A stretch of 61,364 bases of DNA from Helicobacteraceae bacterium (GTDB taxonomy: Bacteria; Campylobacterota; Campylobacteria; Campylobacterales; Sulfurimonadaceae). A model generated the notes under the pieces. It was not told the origin of the DNA and searched no databases. It saw only the letters and a list, made by a program, of their open reading frames with translations. Every line of letters starts with the position of its first letter. Within the stretch, counting starts at the first letter, position 1. The stretch spans positions 1 to 61,364 of the forward strand of contig WTBY01000042.1 in NCBI GenBank assembly GCA_013138865.1, given 5' to 3'. Positions 17,934 to 26,415 of this stretch are shown here, in pieces. A program made the position numbers and the translations under genes.

Positions 17934-19184
17934 TTACCTTCTATTGTTACTACTTGATCTTGATCTGTTACTATTTTGAGAATTTTTTGGTTTTGAACGT
18001 GAATTTCCACGACCTCCACCTGTATTTATAGGCTCTGCTTTTATAGACTGATCAACTTTAAAACCATCTTCGAAAACTTTTGGAATATCTTTTTTAATAA
18101 GTTTTTCTATATTCTTAAGGTATTGAAGTTCATCAACACATACTAAAGAGATAGCTTCACCTTTATTTCCTGCACGACCTGTTCTACCAATACGGTGAAC
18201 ATAATCTTCACTGACATTTGGAAGTTCAAAGTTTACAACGTGAGGTAGTTGATCTATATCTATTCCACGTGCAGCTATATCTGTTGCTACTAAAACTCTA
18301 ACTTCACTACTTTTAAAGTCAGCTAATGCTTTTGTTCTTGCACTTTGAGACTTGTTTCCATGAATTGCAGCGGCTGTAATACCATCAGAAATAAGTTGTT
18401 TAGTTAGACGATTAGCCCCATGTTTTGTTCTTGTAAATACTAAAACTTGTTTCCAGCTACCTTTAGTAATAAGTAGGCTTAAAAGTTCACGTTTACGTTG
18501 ACAGTCAACAGGATAAACAGCTTGTTTAATAGTCTCTGCACTTGCATTTTGACGAGCAACTTCTATTAGAGTAGGGTTGTTTAGTAGTCTTTGTGATAGT
18601 TGTTTTATTTCGTCTGAGTAAGTAGCTGAAAAGAGAAGAGTTTGTCTCTTCTTTGGTAGAACAGCGATCACCTTTTTTATATCGTTTATAAAACCCATGT
18701 CTAGCATACGATCGGCTTCATCTAAAATAAGGAAGTCAACATGTTCTAGTTTTATAGTTTTTTGTGAAATATGATCAAGTAGTCTACCTGGAGTTGCGAT
18801 CACAATGTCGACACCATTACGAAGAGCATTTATTTGAGGGTTGATTTTTACACCACCAAAAATTACTGCAGCTTTATATGGTAAGTATTTACCATAAGTT
18901 TCAACACTCTCATGTACTTGAGCAGCTAACTCACGAGTAGGAGTTAAAATAAGTGCTTTTGTTGAGTGTCTTTTGTTAGATACTTTTGATCTACTTAATA
19001 ACTCTAAAAGAGGTAGTGTAAAACCTGCTGTTTTACCTGTTCCTGTTTGTGCACCTGCTAAAATATCTTTTCCATCTAAAATAACGGGGATAGATTTTTC
19101 TTGTATAGGTGTTGGTTTTGTATAACCTTGATCTTTAATTGCTTTTAAAAGTGGTTCTGAAAGTTGTAACTCTTTAAATAACAT
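17934..19184 (-). CDS. rhlE: DEAD-box RNA helicase, RhlE type
   Basis: A 416-residue ATP-dependent RNA helicase. In order: Q motif (G-Y-T-K-P-T-P-I-Q), motif I A-Q-T-G-T-G-K-T, Ia P-T-R-E-L, II D-E-A-D, III S-A-T, then the second RecA domain with R-G-I-D and motif [12 protein letters not shown]. The C-terminal tail is short and rich in Ser, Asn, Arg and Gly, usual for RhlE/CsdA-type proteins that act in ribosome assembly or mRNA turnover. Its start overlaps the upstream mini retention-module gene by 11 nt, so it may be co-translated with the adhesin locus; that linkage is unusual. Confidence 0.93.
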   Translation of the reverse strand: MLFKELQLSEPLLKAIKDQGYTKPTPIQEKSIPVILDGKDILAGAQTGTGKTAGFTLPLLELLSRSKVSNKRHSTKALILTPTRELAAQVHESVETYGKYLPYKAAVIFGGVKINPQINALRNGVDIVIATPGRLLDHISQKTIKLEHVDFLILDEADRMLDMGFINDIKKVIAVLPKKRQTLLFSATYSDEIKQLSQRLLNNPTLIEVARQNASAETIKQAVYPVDCQRKRELLSLLITKGSWKQVLVFTRTKHGANRLTKQLISDGITAAAIHGNKSQSARTKALADFKSSEVRVLVATDIAARGIDIDQLPHVVNFELPNVSEDYVHRIGRTGRAGNKGEAISLVCVDELQYLKNIEKLIKKDIPKVFEDGFKVDQSIKAEPINTGGGRGNSRSKPKNSQNSNRSRSSSNNRR

Positions 19185-19851
19185 CTGTTTCCTTATTTTT
19201 TATAATATTTATATTAATGATACTAATATCAGTATCTATATTAAGTACTTTGGTATTACTATTTCCATCTATTAAGTGGTAAACATTGTAACTTGTACCA
19301 TCATCATCTGTAGTGAGTATTTTCGTGTCTACCCATTCACTAAGGTCTATCTCTATTTTATCTCCTGCGTCTCCAATGACAAATACTTCGCCATCTTCAT
19401 CTGTTAGTTCTAATGTTTGTGAATGTTCTATCTCTTCACTATTTTGTTTAGGGGTGCTTTCAAGATTTTCTTGAAGCTCGTTTGGTAGAGTTTCCTCTAT
19501 GGTACTATTACTTAGAGGTTTTATATTTTCTTGTTCTGTACTCTCTTCTTCAAAGCACTTTATATTTTTATTTATAGTTTCTTCATCAAGCGTAACTTCA
19601 CTTTTATCAAACTCATTAGTAGTTAAACAGGAGTTAAATACCATAGAGTCTTTATAACCTAATGTTAATAATTTGTCTTCTAAAGTACTAAAGTCGATTA
19701 CTGAATAAGCAGTGTTTGAACTATCAGCACTAACGTAGTCTCCACTAAATAGGTTGTCATCAACTTGTAGCTCTTTTACACTGCCATCTTCATTAGTAGC
19801 AAAAAACTTACCATTAGATATATTTGTGACAGTAGCTACTATATTTGACAT
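19174..19851 (-). CDS. Mini retention-module protein (adhesin N- and C-termini without the repeat body)
   Basis: This 225-residue acidic protein starts with the same retention module as the giant adhesin: [13 protein letters not shown] and V-K-E-L-Q-V-D-D-N in place of G-T-V-T-A-L-S-D-G-K-F-F and V-R-E-L-K-V-G-D. A Glu/Ser/Thr linker (about 85-145) follows. The C-terminal domain (about 150-210: [25 protein letters not shown]) resembles end domains of type I secreted adhesins. I see no TAAG cleavage motif. It lies 4 nt downstream of the ATP-grasp gene. It could be a non-releasable occupant of the export pore or an anchor; both are inference. Confidence 0.72.
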   Translation of the reverse strand: MSNIVATVTNISNGKFFATNEDGSVKELQVDDNLFSGDYVSADSSNTAYSVIDFSTLEDKLLTLGYKDSMVFNSCLTTNEFDKSEVTLDEETINKNIKCFEEESTEQENIKPLSNSTIEETLPNELQENLESTPKQNSEEIEHSQTLELTDEDGEVFVIGDAGDKIEIDLSEWVDTKILTTDDDGTSYNVYHLIDGNSNTKVLNIDTDISIININIIKNKETDVI

Positions 19852-19855
19852 CTAG

Positions 19856-20959
19856 TTATTTTAACATTTTTTCAAAAATTGAGTGGTAAAATTCAGTCAT
19901 GTTCTCAGTATCTTCACCCTCGAATGGTAGAGGACCTGCCATCTGGTTTACTTCAAAAAACACTATTTTGCCATCTTTTGTTTTCGCAAACTCTAAACAG
20001 CCTGTATCGTAACTCATATATTTTAACATCTCTTTAGTTAGTTTTGAGCCAAACTTAAAGACATCACTATCTGTTTTTACTTCGTGCCATTTTACAGATA
20101 TATTTTTATAAATTTGAATATTCTCTTTTTCAAATACGTCTATATCTTCCGAGTTTACCCTCTGTTTAATAGAAAATACTTTTTTACTTCGTCCGTGGTT
20201 TGTAAAGTAGCATCTATATTCACGATCGATCTCATAAGCAGGAGTTATTAGTACCTCTTTGCCTTTTACTTTGTTATTTTGCATTATTTTTGTAATCTCA
20301 TCAGTTGAGCTATTTTTACTCAAGTCTTTAAAAATAACACCTTTACCTTCTTGAATACAGTCATATTTAAAGACTACCTTTTCGCCCATATTCTCTTTTA
20401 AAAAGTTTATGAATGTAGGTATTTCGTTCTGTTTTATGTTGTATGGAAGTATAAAGTCTCCAAGATACTCTTTTCTTACTTTAAACAGCTCTTTAAGTGC
20501 GTAAAACTTATTCATACAACCAGCATTTTCAGTTGTTTGCATATTTGGTTTTGCTAATTTTCCACCATTATTTACAAGTATTTGTTCTAAAATACCAAAG
20601 AATGGGTGCGACCAAGCTTCTCTCATAGAGCTAAAAATGGTATCAGTTAAGTTTATTTTAGTTACTTTATTTGCACCTACAATACTGTAGAGATCATCGT
20701 TAAAAATAAAAAGTGAGCTGTTGTACCAAAATGTTGGTTTTAGACCTTTAGTTTTAATGTAGTCTAAAAGTAGAAGTGTCTCAACTATAGGTGCCTCGTT
20801 GAACATTGTTTTTGGGTTATAATTTCTAGCGCCTGTTTTTGGGTAGTATTTCCAAACTTCATCTGCTGGTTTAAATTGTAGTTGTGAAAATGTATTAAAT
20901 TTATCGAAAACTTTACGTTGCATTATGTCTAAATTAATAATTATATTTTTATAACTCAT
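19856..20959 (-). CDS. ATP-grasp-fold ligase encoded beside the giant repeat protein
   Basis: This 367-residue protein has an N-terminal region of no clear match (residues 1-150) and a C-terminal ATP-grasp-like half. Visible marks are F-K-Y-D-C-I-Q-E-G-K-G-V (ATP-binding lysine and loop), E-V-L-I-T-P (hinge strand), D-R-E-Y-R-C-Y-F, and T-G-C-L-E-F-A-K with I-V-F-F-E-V-N-Q-M-A-G-P (Mg-binding Glu/Asn). ATP-grasp enzymes join carboxylates to amines, hydroxyls or thiols through acyl-phosphates; RimK and graspetide ligases modify Glu/Asp side chains of proteins. It is encoded directly after a protein made of Thr, Asp and Glu repeats with a Lys block, so that protein is the proposed substrate. 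No experimental role is known to me. Confidence 0.75.
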   Translation of the reverse strand: MSYKNIIINLDIMQRKVFDKFNTFSQLQFKPADEVWKYYPKTGARNYNPKTMFNEAPIVETLLLLDYIKTKGLKPTFWYNSSLFIFNDDLYSIVGANKVTKINLTDTIFSSMREAWSHPFFGILEQILVNNGGKLAKPNMQTTENAGCMNKFYALKELFKVRKEYLGDFILPYNIKQNEIPTFINFLKENMGEKVVFKYDCIQEGKGVIFKDLSKNSSTDEITKIMQNNKVKGKEVLITPAYEIDREYRCYFTNHGRSKKVFSIKQRVNSEDIDVFEKENIQIYKNISVKWHEVKTDSDVFKFGSKLTKEMLKYMSYDTGCLEFAKTKDGKIVFFEVNQMAGPLPFEGEDTENMTEFYHSIFEKMLK

Positions 20960-21029
20960 ATTGTTACTCCTGAGTGTTTATAGATGGTACCGTTGTTTGA
21001 AGGGAATTATAACTGAAAAAAATTATATC

Positions 21030-21057
21030 ATAGTAGGTATATGAAAATACCTACTAT
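21030..21057 (-). terminator. Hairpin between giant adhesin and ATP-grasp gene (terminator/attenuator)
   Basis: ATAGTAGGTAT and ATACCTACTAT form a perfect 11-bp stem with a 6-nt loop, 8 nt after the adhesin stop. On the transcribed (minus) strand a seven-T run lies about 8 nt beyond the stem, so termination is probably partial. Two TATAAT-like boxes follow on the minus strand (GATATAATTTT, GTTATAATTCC), which may give the ATP-grasp and mini-adhesin genes their own promoter. Confidence 0.7.
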
Positions 21058-21064
21058 TTAATAG

Positions 21065-24000
21065 TTACATTACGTCTAAATCGCTACTGTTACCCATGTC
21101 ATTATCAACAAGAGTTGAGTCAGCAGTTCCATCATAAGAGTCATCTTCTTGAGTAGAAGCTGGAGTGTTAGATGTGTCAGGTGTTGAAGAGTCGTCTTCA
21201 CTAGCTAGGCTAGACATATCAATGTCTTCAACATCATCATTTGAAACTAAAACATCGCCAACATCTACGCCATCAGCATCACCTGTATCAGCTCCTGCTG
21301 AGTCATCTGTAGAGTTTGCAAGTTGATCGAAATCTAAAGTCACTTCATCTGCGTCAGCAATTCCACCAACATCTTCAGGAGTGTCGTTATCAGCAACTTC
21401 AGCATTATCTGAAGCATCAACTGTATTTTCATCAACAGCGTCAACAGTCTCTTCAGGTACTTCTGCAGTAGTGTCTTCATCGGCAGTATCTTCTTCAACT
21501 GCATCGACTGTATTCTCGTCTTGAGTATTTTCATCAACAGCGTCAGCAGTCTCTTCTGGAACTTCATCAACTGTACTTTCATCAACAGTCTCTTCTGGCT
21601 CTAGATCGTTAGTTTGTTCATCAATTGTGTTCTCAGGAACTTCATCAACTGTACTCTCAGCAGTTGCAACTGTAGTAGTTACTGCGTCAGTTGTTGCTTC
21701 GTCACTTCCATCTACTGTATCTTCATCAACTGTATTTTCTGGTTCTTCATCAGTAGTACTCTCAGCAACTGTATCAACTGTGTTTTCGTCAACTGTATTT
21801 TCAGTAGTTGCATCAGCTGTATCTTCATCCGTAGTATCTTCTGTTGAACTAGGTGTATCTATGTGCGCTGGAACTTCATCAACTGTGCTTTCATCTAAAG
21901 TACTCTCGTCTACATTATCTGTAGTATCTTCATCGGTAGTATTTTCTGTAACAGCGTCAACTGTATTTTCATCTAGTGTATTTTCATCTACGCTATCAGT
22001 AGTACCTTCTGCCACTTCATCTGTTGTATCTTCATCAGTTGTATCTTCATTTTCACCATCAACAGTAGCTTCATCAGTTGTACTCTCATCACTAGCTGGA
22101 GTTGTTGTAACTTCTGCTTGTGCATCAGTTGTTTGCTCATCCATAGTTTGCTCATCAACTGCGTCAGTTGTCTGTTCATCGAGTGTATTCTCTGCTACTG
22201 TATCTGTAGTCTCTTCAGCAACTGTGTCAATTGTGCTTTCATCAACAGTATTTTCATCTTCTGCTTCAACTAACTCATTTTCTGGAGTTGTATCTTCGTC
22301 AACTCTATCAGTTGTGTCTTCTTCAACTGTGTCAACAGTTTGTTCATCATTTGTATTTTCAGCTACTTCATCAACTGTTGTTTCATCAACAGTATTTTCA
22401 GCTACTTCATTAGTTGTATCTTCTGGAACTTCAGCAACCGTACTCTCATCTGTAGTATCTTCATCACTTGCAGGTGAGTTTACTACTGAGTCAGTTGTAT
22501 CTTCATCGCTTCCATCTGTGGTATCTTCATTAGTTGTATCTTCTGCAACTAAGTCTGTTGTATCTTCATCAACTGCATTAGTTGTATCTTCATCTGTTGT
22601 CTCTTCAGCAACTGCATCATTTGTACTTTCATCTACTGTTGACTCTGGTTGTAAGTCAGTTGTATCTTCTACACTTGATGGGGTCTCAACACTTTGTGGT
22701 GTTGTATCTTCTGCAACTGCATCAACTGTACTCTCATCAACTGTATTCTCCGGTACTTCATTTGCTGTATCTTCTGGAGTTCCATCAGTTGTATCTTCAT
22801 TAGTTGTATCTTCATTTGCTGCAGGTTCATTTACTATTGCATCAACAGTCTCTTCATCAGAACCATCTGTCGTATCTTCTGAAACTGTTGCTTCTGGAAC
22901 GGTAGGAGTTGTATCTTCATCAGTTGCTGATGAGTTTACCTCTTCTGCTGTAGTATCTTCATCTACACTATCAACAGTATTTTCATCTATAGTTGATTCT
23001 GGTTGTAGCTCTGTTGTATCTTCTGGGTTTGCTTCACTAACTACAACTGCCGGAGTTGTTTGCTCATCTACAGTGTTTTCGGAATTTTCATCATTGTGTG
23101 AACTTTTGTCACTACTACCTTTACTACCTTTACTTCCTTTACTTCCTTTACTACCTTTACTACCTTTACTACCTTTACTACCTTTACTTCCTTTACTTCC
23201 TTTACTTCCTTTACTTCCTTTACTTCCTTTACTTCCTTTACTTCCTTTACTTCCTTTACTTCCCTTGCTACCTTTACTTCCCTTGCTACCTTTACTTCCA
23301 TCGCTACCTGTATCTGTTGCATTCTCAGCATTGTTATGGCTTCCTGAATTACCAGGTGCTTCTTGATCGCCATTTCCATGTCCATTATTAGCACGAGCAA
23401 CAGCATCTTGTAAACCACTTGCAAAGTTACTAGAGCCTTCTGAACCGTATGATGTTTGTTCATCAACAGTATTCTCAGCAGTTGTATCTTCTGCTACTTC
23501 TTCAACTGTATCTTCTGGAACTTCAGCATTTGTTGATTCATCAACAGTATTTTCATCTTGTTCTGGTGTTGTATCTTCACTTGTCGTATCTTCTGAATTA
23601 GCAGGAGTTGTATCTTCTGATACTTTATCTGTTGTATCTTCATCTGTTGTGTCTTCATTAACTGTTGGAGTTGTATCTTCACCAGTTGTATCTTCATCAG
23701 TTGCATCAGCTGTATCTTCACCAGTTGTATCTTCTGCTACTTCATTAGTAGTCTCTTCTGGAACTTCAGAAACTGTATTTTCACCAACAGTATCTTCAGC
23801 AACAGCGTCAGTTGTATCTTCATCAGTTGTACCCTCAGCTACGGCGTCAACCGTATCTTCTGCTACTTCACCATTTGTTGACTCATCAACTGTATTTTCA
23901 TCTTCAGCAGGAGTTGTATCTTCACTTACAGTATCTTCAGCAACTGCGTCAACTGTCTCTTCTGGAACTTCTGCACCAGTATCTTCATCAGCTGTATCTT

Positions 24001-25714
24001 CATCAACAGTTGGAGTTGTATCTTCTGCTGTTGTATCTTCAGAAGAAGCATCAGTTGTATCTTCATCATTTGTTGTTTCAGGAACTTCGTTTGCAGTCTC
24101 TTCAGGAACTTCATCAACTGTACTTTCGTCAGTAGTGTTCTCAGGTTGAGTATCTATAGTTTGCTCATCTTGAGTACTTTCTGGAACTTCATTAGCTGTA
24201 TCTTCTGGAACTTCGTCAGTTGTATTTTCAGCGTTTGTTTGCTCATCTACTTCAGCTGTTGTCTGTTCATCTTGAGTATTTTCAGGAATTTCGTTTGTAG
24301 TATCTTCAGGAACTTCGGCTGTTGTTACTTCATCACTTGTGTTCTCAGCTTGATCTGCAATAGTGTTCTCATCAACAGTGTTTTCAGGAACTTCATCAAC
24401 TGTCTCTTCACTTACTGGCTCAGTTGTATCTTCATCAACTGTTGACTCAGGAGTTTGTGCAGCTGTATCTTCATCAGTTGTACTCTCATCACTAGCCTCA
24501 GTGTTTATAAGCTCTGGAATTTCATCTACAGTTGATTCATCTGTAGTCTGTTCCTCACTTGCAGGAGTATTTACTGTTTCGTTAGTTGTATCTTCAGGAA
24601 CCTCTGCAACAGTCTCTTCTGCTTGAGTGTTTTCATCAACTAAAGGAGTTGTCTCTTCTGCCACCGCGTCAGTTGTATCTTCATCTTGTGTATCTTCATC
24701 AGTTGCATCTACAGTTGACTCGTCTGCTGTATTTTCAGGAACTTCAGCAACAGTCTCTTCTACCTCTGCATCAACAGTATCTTCATCAACAGTCTCTTCT
24801 GCATTACTTGCTACTGTATCTTCAGGAGTTGTAGCTTCATCAACTGCGTCAGTAGTCTCTTCTGGCGTACCGTCAGTTCTTTGTTCATCTACTGTATTTT
24901 CAGCAACTTCATCAGTTGTCTGCTCGTCAGTAGTATCTTCTTCAACTTGAGCAGTAGTATCTTCTTCAACTTCATCAGTAGTCTGCTCATCTTGAGTATT
25001 TTCATCACTTGCTTCAGTAGTTACTACTTCCTCAGTTGTCTCTTCTGGTATAGCATCAGTTGTCTCTTCTGGTGTAGCTGGAGTTGTATCTTCAGCTACT
25101 GTGTCTTCTGCTGCTGTTTCAGGAGCTTTAGACTGTGTTGTTTTTGCAGTCTCTTCAGGTGCTTCTGTTTGTGTTGTTTCAACTGTATCTTCAGGAGTTT
25201 CAGTTGGAATAAATTCAGGTATATCGTTTCCAGCGTCGGTTGTTTCAGTTTCAACAGTGTCATTTTCAAAACCAATATCTCTTAAGTCTGCCGCAACATC
25301 ACGTTCACTATCAACATTCTGGTCTACATCTTGAGAAACATCATCATCAGAGTTCTCTTCTTCTCCAGCTGCTGTATCTATGCTGTCCATAGCATCTACA
25401 TTACCATCGTCATTAAAGATATCTTCATTTTCAGCTATGCTATCTTCTTCTGAAAGAACATCATCTTTTTCAAAAGCAATATTTTTTAAAGAAGCATCAA
25501 AAAGGATCTCTTCAGTACCACCTAATGTAAATAGTTCACCACTCATAGAAGAAATTTCTATATTTGCTAGAGATAAATTCCCAGCATCTCCAAAAACTTG
25601 ATCATTTTCATTAATCTGATCGCCAACTTTTAACTCTCTTACTTCACCCGCACTATTTTTAACGAAAAACTTTCCATCACTTAATGCTGTTACTGTTCCG
25701 ATTACATTTGCCAT
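21065..25714 (-). CDS. Giant acidic Thr/Asp/Glu-repeat surface protein with LapA-type retention module
   Basis: This 1,549-residue protein has a retention module (residues 1-70: G-T-V-T-A-L-S-D-G-K-F-F-V, V-R-E-L-K-V-G-D), the part of LapA-type adhesins that plugs the TolC pore and holds them on the cell. T-A-A-G at about 114-117 matches the di-alanine site cut by LapG proteases. From about 150 to 1,430 it is a low-complexity array of short units such as E-D-T-T-D, E-N-T-V-D and E-V-P-E, almost free of Lys, Arg and aromatics. The array is broken near residues 770-860 by a Gly/Asn/Ser segment and about 20 S-K-G triplets. RTX nonapeptides are absent. Its own type I secretion genes lie directly upstream. 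It is probably a cell-surface polymer or biofilm adhesin. Confidence 0.85.
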   Translation of the reverse strand: MANVIGTVTALSDGKFFVKNSAGEVRELKVGDQINENDQVFGDAGNLSLANIEISSMSGELFTLGGTEEILFDASLKNIAFEKDDVLSEEDSIAENEDIFNDDGNVDAMDSIDTAAGEEENSDDDVSQDVDQNVDSERDVAADLRDIGFENDTVETETTDAGNDIPEFIPTETPEDTVETTQTEAPEETAKTTQSKAPETAAEDTVAEDTTPATPEETTDAIPEETTEEVVTTEASDENTQDEQTTDEVEEDTTAQVEEDTTDEQTTDEVAENTVDEQRTDGTPEETTDAVDEATTPEDTVASNAEETVDEDTVDAEVEETVAEVPENTADESTVDATDEDTQDEDTTDAVAEETTPLVDENTQAEETVAEVPEDTTNETVNTPASEEQTTDESTVDEIPELINTEASDESTTDEDTAAQTPESTVDEDTTEPVSEETVDEVPENTVDENTIADQAENTSDEVTTAEVPEDTTNEIPENTQDEQTTAEVDEQTNAENTTDEVPEDTANEVPESTQDEQTIDTQPENTTDESTVDEVPEETANEVPETTNDEDTTDASSEDTTAEDTTPTVDEDTADEDTGAEVPEETVDAVAEDTVSEDTTPAEDENTVDESTNGEVAEDTVDAVAEGTTDEDTTDAVAEDTVGENTVSEVPEETTNEVAEDTTGEDTADATDEDTTGEDTTPTVNEDTTDEDTTDKVSEDTTPANSEDTTSEDTTPEQDENTVDESTNAEVPEDTVEEVAEDTTAENTVDEQTSYGSEGSSNFASGLQDAVARANNGHGNGDQEAPGNSGSHNNAENATDTGSDGSKGSKGSKGSKGSKGSKGSKGSKGSKGSKGSKGSKGSKGSKGSKGSKGSKGSKGSKGSKGSSDKSSHNDENSENTVDEQTTPAVVVSEANPEDTTELQPESTIDENTVDSVDEDTTAEEVNSSATDEDTTPTVPEATVSEDTTDGSDEETVDAIVNEPAANEDTTNEDTTDGTPEDTANEVPENTVDESTVDAVAEDTTPQSVETPSSVEDTTDLQPESTVDESTNDAVAEETTDEDTTNAVDEDTTDLVAEDTTNEDTTDGSDEDTTDSVVNSPASDEDTTDESTVAEVPEDTTNEVAENTVDETTVDEVAENTNDEQTVDTVEEDTTDRVDEDTTPENELVEAEDENTVDESTIDTVAEETTDTVAENTLDEQTTDAVDEQTMDEQTTDAQAEVTTTPASDESTTDEATVDGENEDTTDEDTTDEVAEGTTDSVDENTLDENTVDAVTENTTDEDTTDNVDESTLDESTVDEVPAHIDTPSSTEDTTDEDTADATTENTVDENTVDTVAESTTDEEPENTVDEDTVDGSDEATTDAVTTTVATAESTVDEVPENTIDEQTNDLEPEETVDESTVDEVPEETADAVDENTQDENTVDAVEEDTADEDTTAEVPEETVDAVDENTVDASDNAEVADNDTPEDVGGIADADEVTLDFDQLANSTDDSAGADTGDADGVDVGDVLVSNDDVEDIDMSSLASEDDSSTPDTSNTPASTQEDDSYDGTADSTLVDNDMGNSSDLDVM
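23114..23293. repeat. 9-bp minisatellite, 20 units, encoding (Ser-Lys-Gly)20
   Basis: Twenty tandem 9-nt units, ACTACCTTT or ACTTCCTTT on the plus strand with two ACTTCCCTT and two GCTACCTTT variants at the right. They encode S-K-G triplets in the giant adhesin. The unit keeps the frame, so copy number can change without breaking the protein. The two main variants are clustered in blocks, which indicates recent slippage or unequal exchange. Confidence 0.95.
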
Positions 25715-25775
25715 AATAAACTCCTGAAATTTATCTATTTTGAGTATATTACTCTTTTTGAGAAAGTATGTCTAT

Positions 25776-25789
25776 TGTACCTGAGTACA
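25776..25789. promoter_or_regulatory. Palindrome TGTAC-N4-GTACA upstream of the giant adhesin gene
   Basis: A perfect 5+5 inverted repeat with a CTGA spacer sits in the 101-nt space between the LuxR-type regulator gene and the adhesin, about 60 nt before the adhesin ATG. An AT-rich TATACT-like box lies between it and the AGGAG ribosome-binding site. It is a candidate operator for the neighbouring regulator; binding is inferred only. Confidence 0.4.
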
Positions 25790-25815
25790 GTGTGGGGTTT
25801 AGAAGAGGTCTGAAG

Positions 25816-26412
25816 TTATTTTAAAAGTAGTACTAAAGAGAGACGATCAACAACATTTAGTTTTTCAAAAATAGAACTAATATGTGCTTTTACAGTTCTT
25901 GGAGTGATCTCTAAATTTTCAGAGATCGCTACATTTGTTAAGCCTTCTAAAATAAGTAGTGTTACTTTTTTCTCTTGAGTACTTAAGCGATCTAAAAGTT
26001 CCGCACCAGCAATATCAAGATCTCTTGTAGCACTTTTCACCATAGAAGCTGTGAGCTCTGGATATGTCCAGTACTTACCACTTTGAACAGTTTCTAAAAG
26101 TTGAGTAAGGTGAAGTTTCAACATTCTTGAGTGACCGTAAGCACGAGCACCTTTGTGTATGACACTTTTTCCTGTGGTTACATTTGGGTTTTTTTCTAAA
26201 ATGACTATATTTTTTGGAAGGTTGTTATTTTTAAAGTATTCATTTACTTCTTGTGAAACACTATCGTAATCACATAAAATAATTATTTTAGCTAGTCTAG
26301 CTTGAGCATCTTCTAACTCTTCTACAGTATTCAAAACTATGGCAGTAGTCTCTAGTTGGGCATTAATATACTCTATAGTGTTTGGGTCTTGTGAAAAAAT
26401 AACTATTCTCAT
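25816..26412 (-). CDS. CsgD/LuxR-like transcription regulator with degenerate receiver
   Basis: A 198-residue regulator. The N-terminal 120 residues have a receiver-like outline (I-V-I-F-S-Q-D-P, I-I-I-L-C-D-Y-D) but lack the normal acidic triad and C-terminal Lys-Pro, as in CsgD, so phosphorylation is unlikely. The C-terminal LuxR-type HTH has L-S-T-Q-E-K-K-V, N-V-A-I-S-E-N-L and T-V-K-A-H-I-S-S-I-F-E-K-L. It is encoded 3 nt after the HlyD gene and just before the adhesin, the position of a dedicated activator for biofilm genes. Control of the adjacent adhesin promoter is inferred. Confidence 0.82.
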   Translation of the reverse strand: MRIVIFSQDPNTIEYINAQLETTAIVLNTVEELEDAQARLAKIIILCDYDSVSQEVNEYFKNNNLPKNIVILEKNPNVTTGKSVIHKGARAYGHSRMLKLHLTQLLETVQSGKYWTYPELTASMVKSATRDLDIAGAELLDRLSTQEKKVTLLILEGLTNVAISENLEITPRTVKAHISSIFEKLNVVDRLSLVLLLK

Positions 26413-26415
26413 TCT

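Noticed and set aside
21614-25601. Many long open frames on the plus strand (one of 579 codons) opposite the giant adhesin
   Set aside because: They are Ser/Val/Leu/Pro-rich mirror images of the repeat codons and have no ribosome-binding sites or family features.
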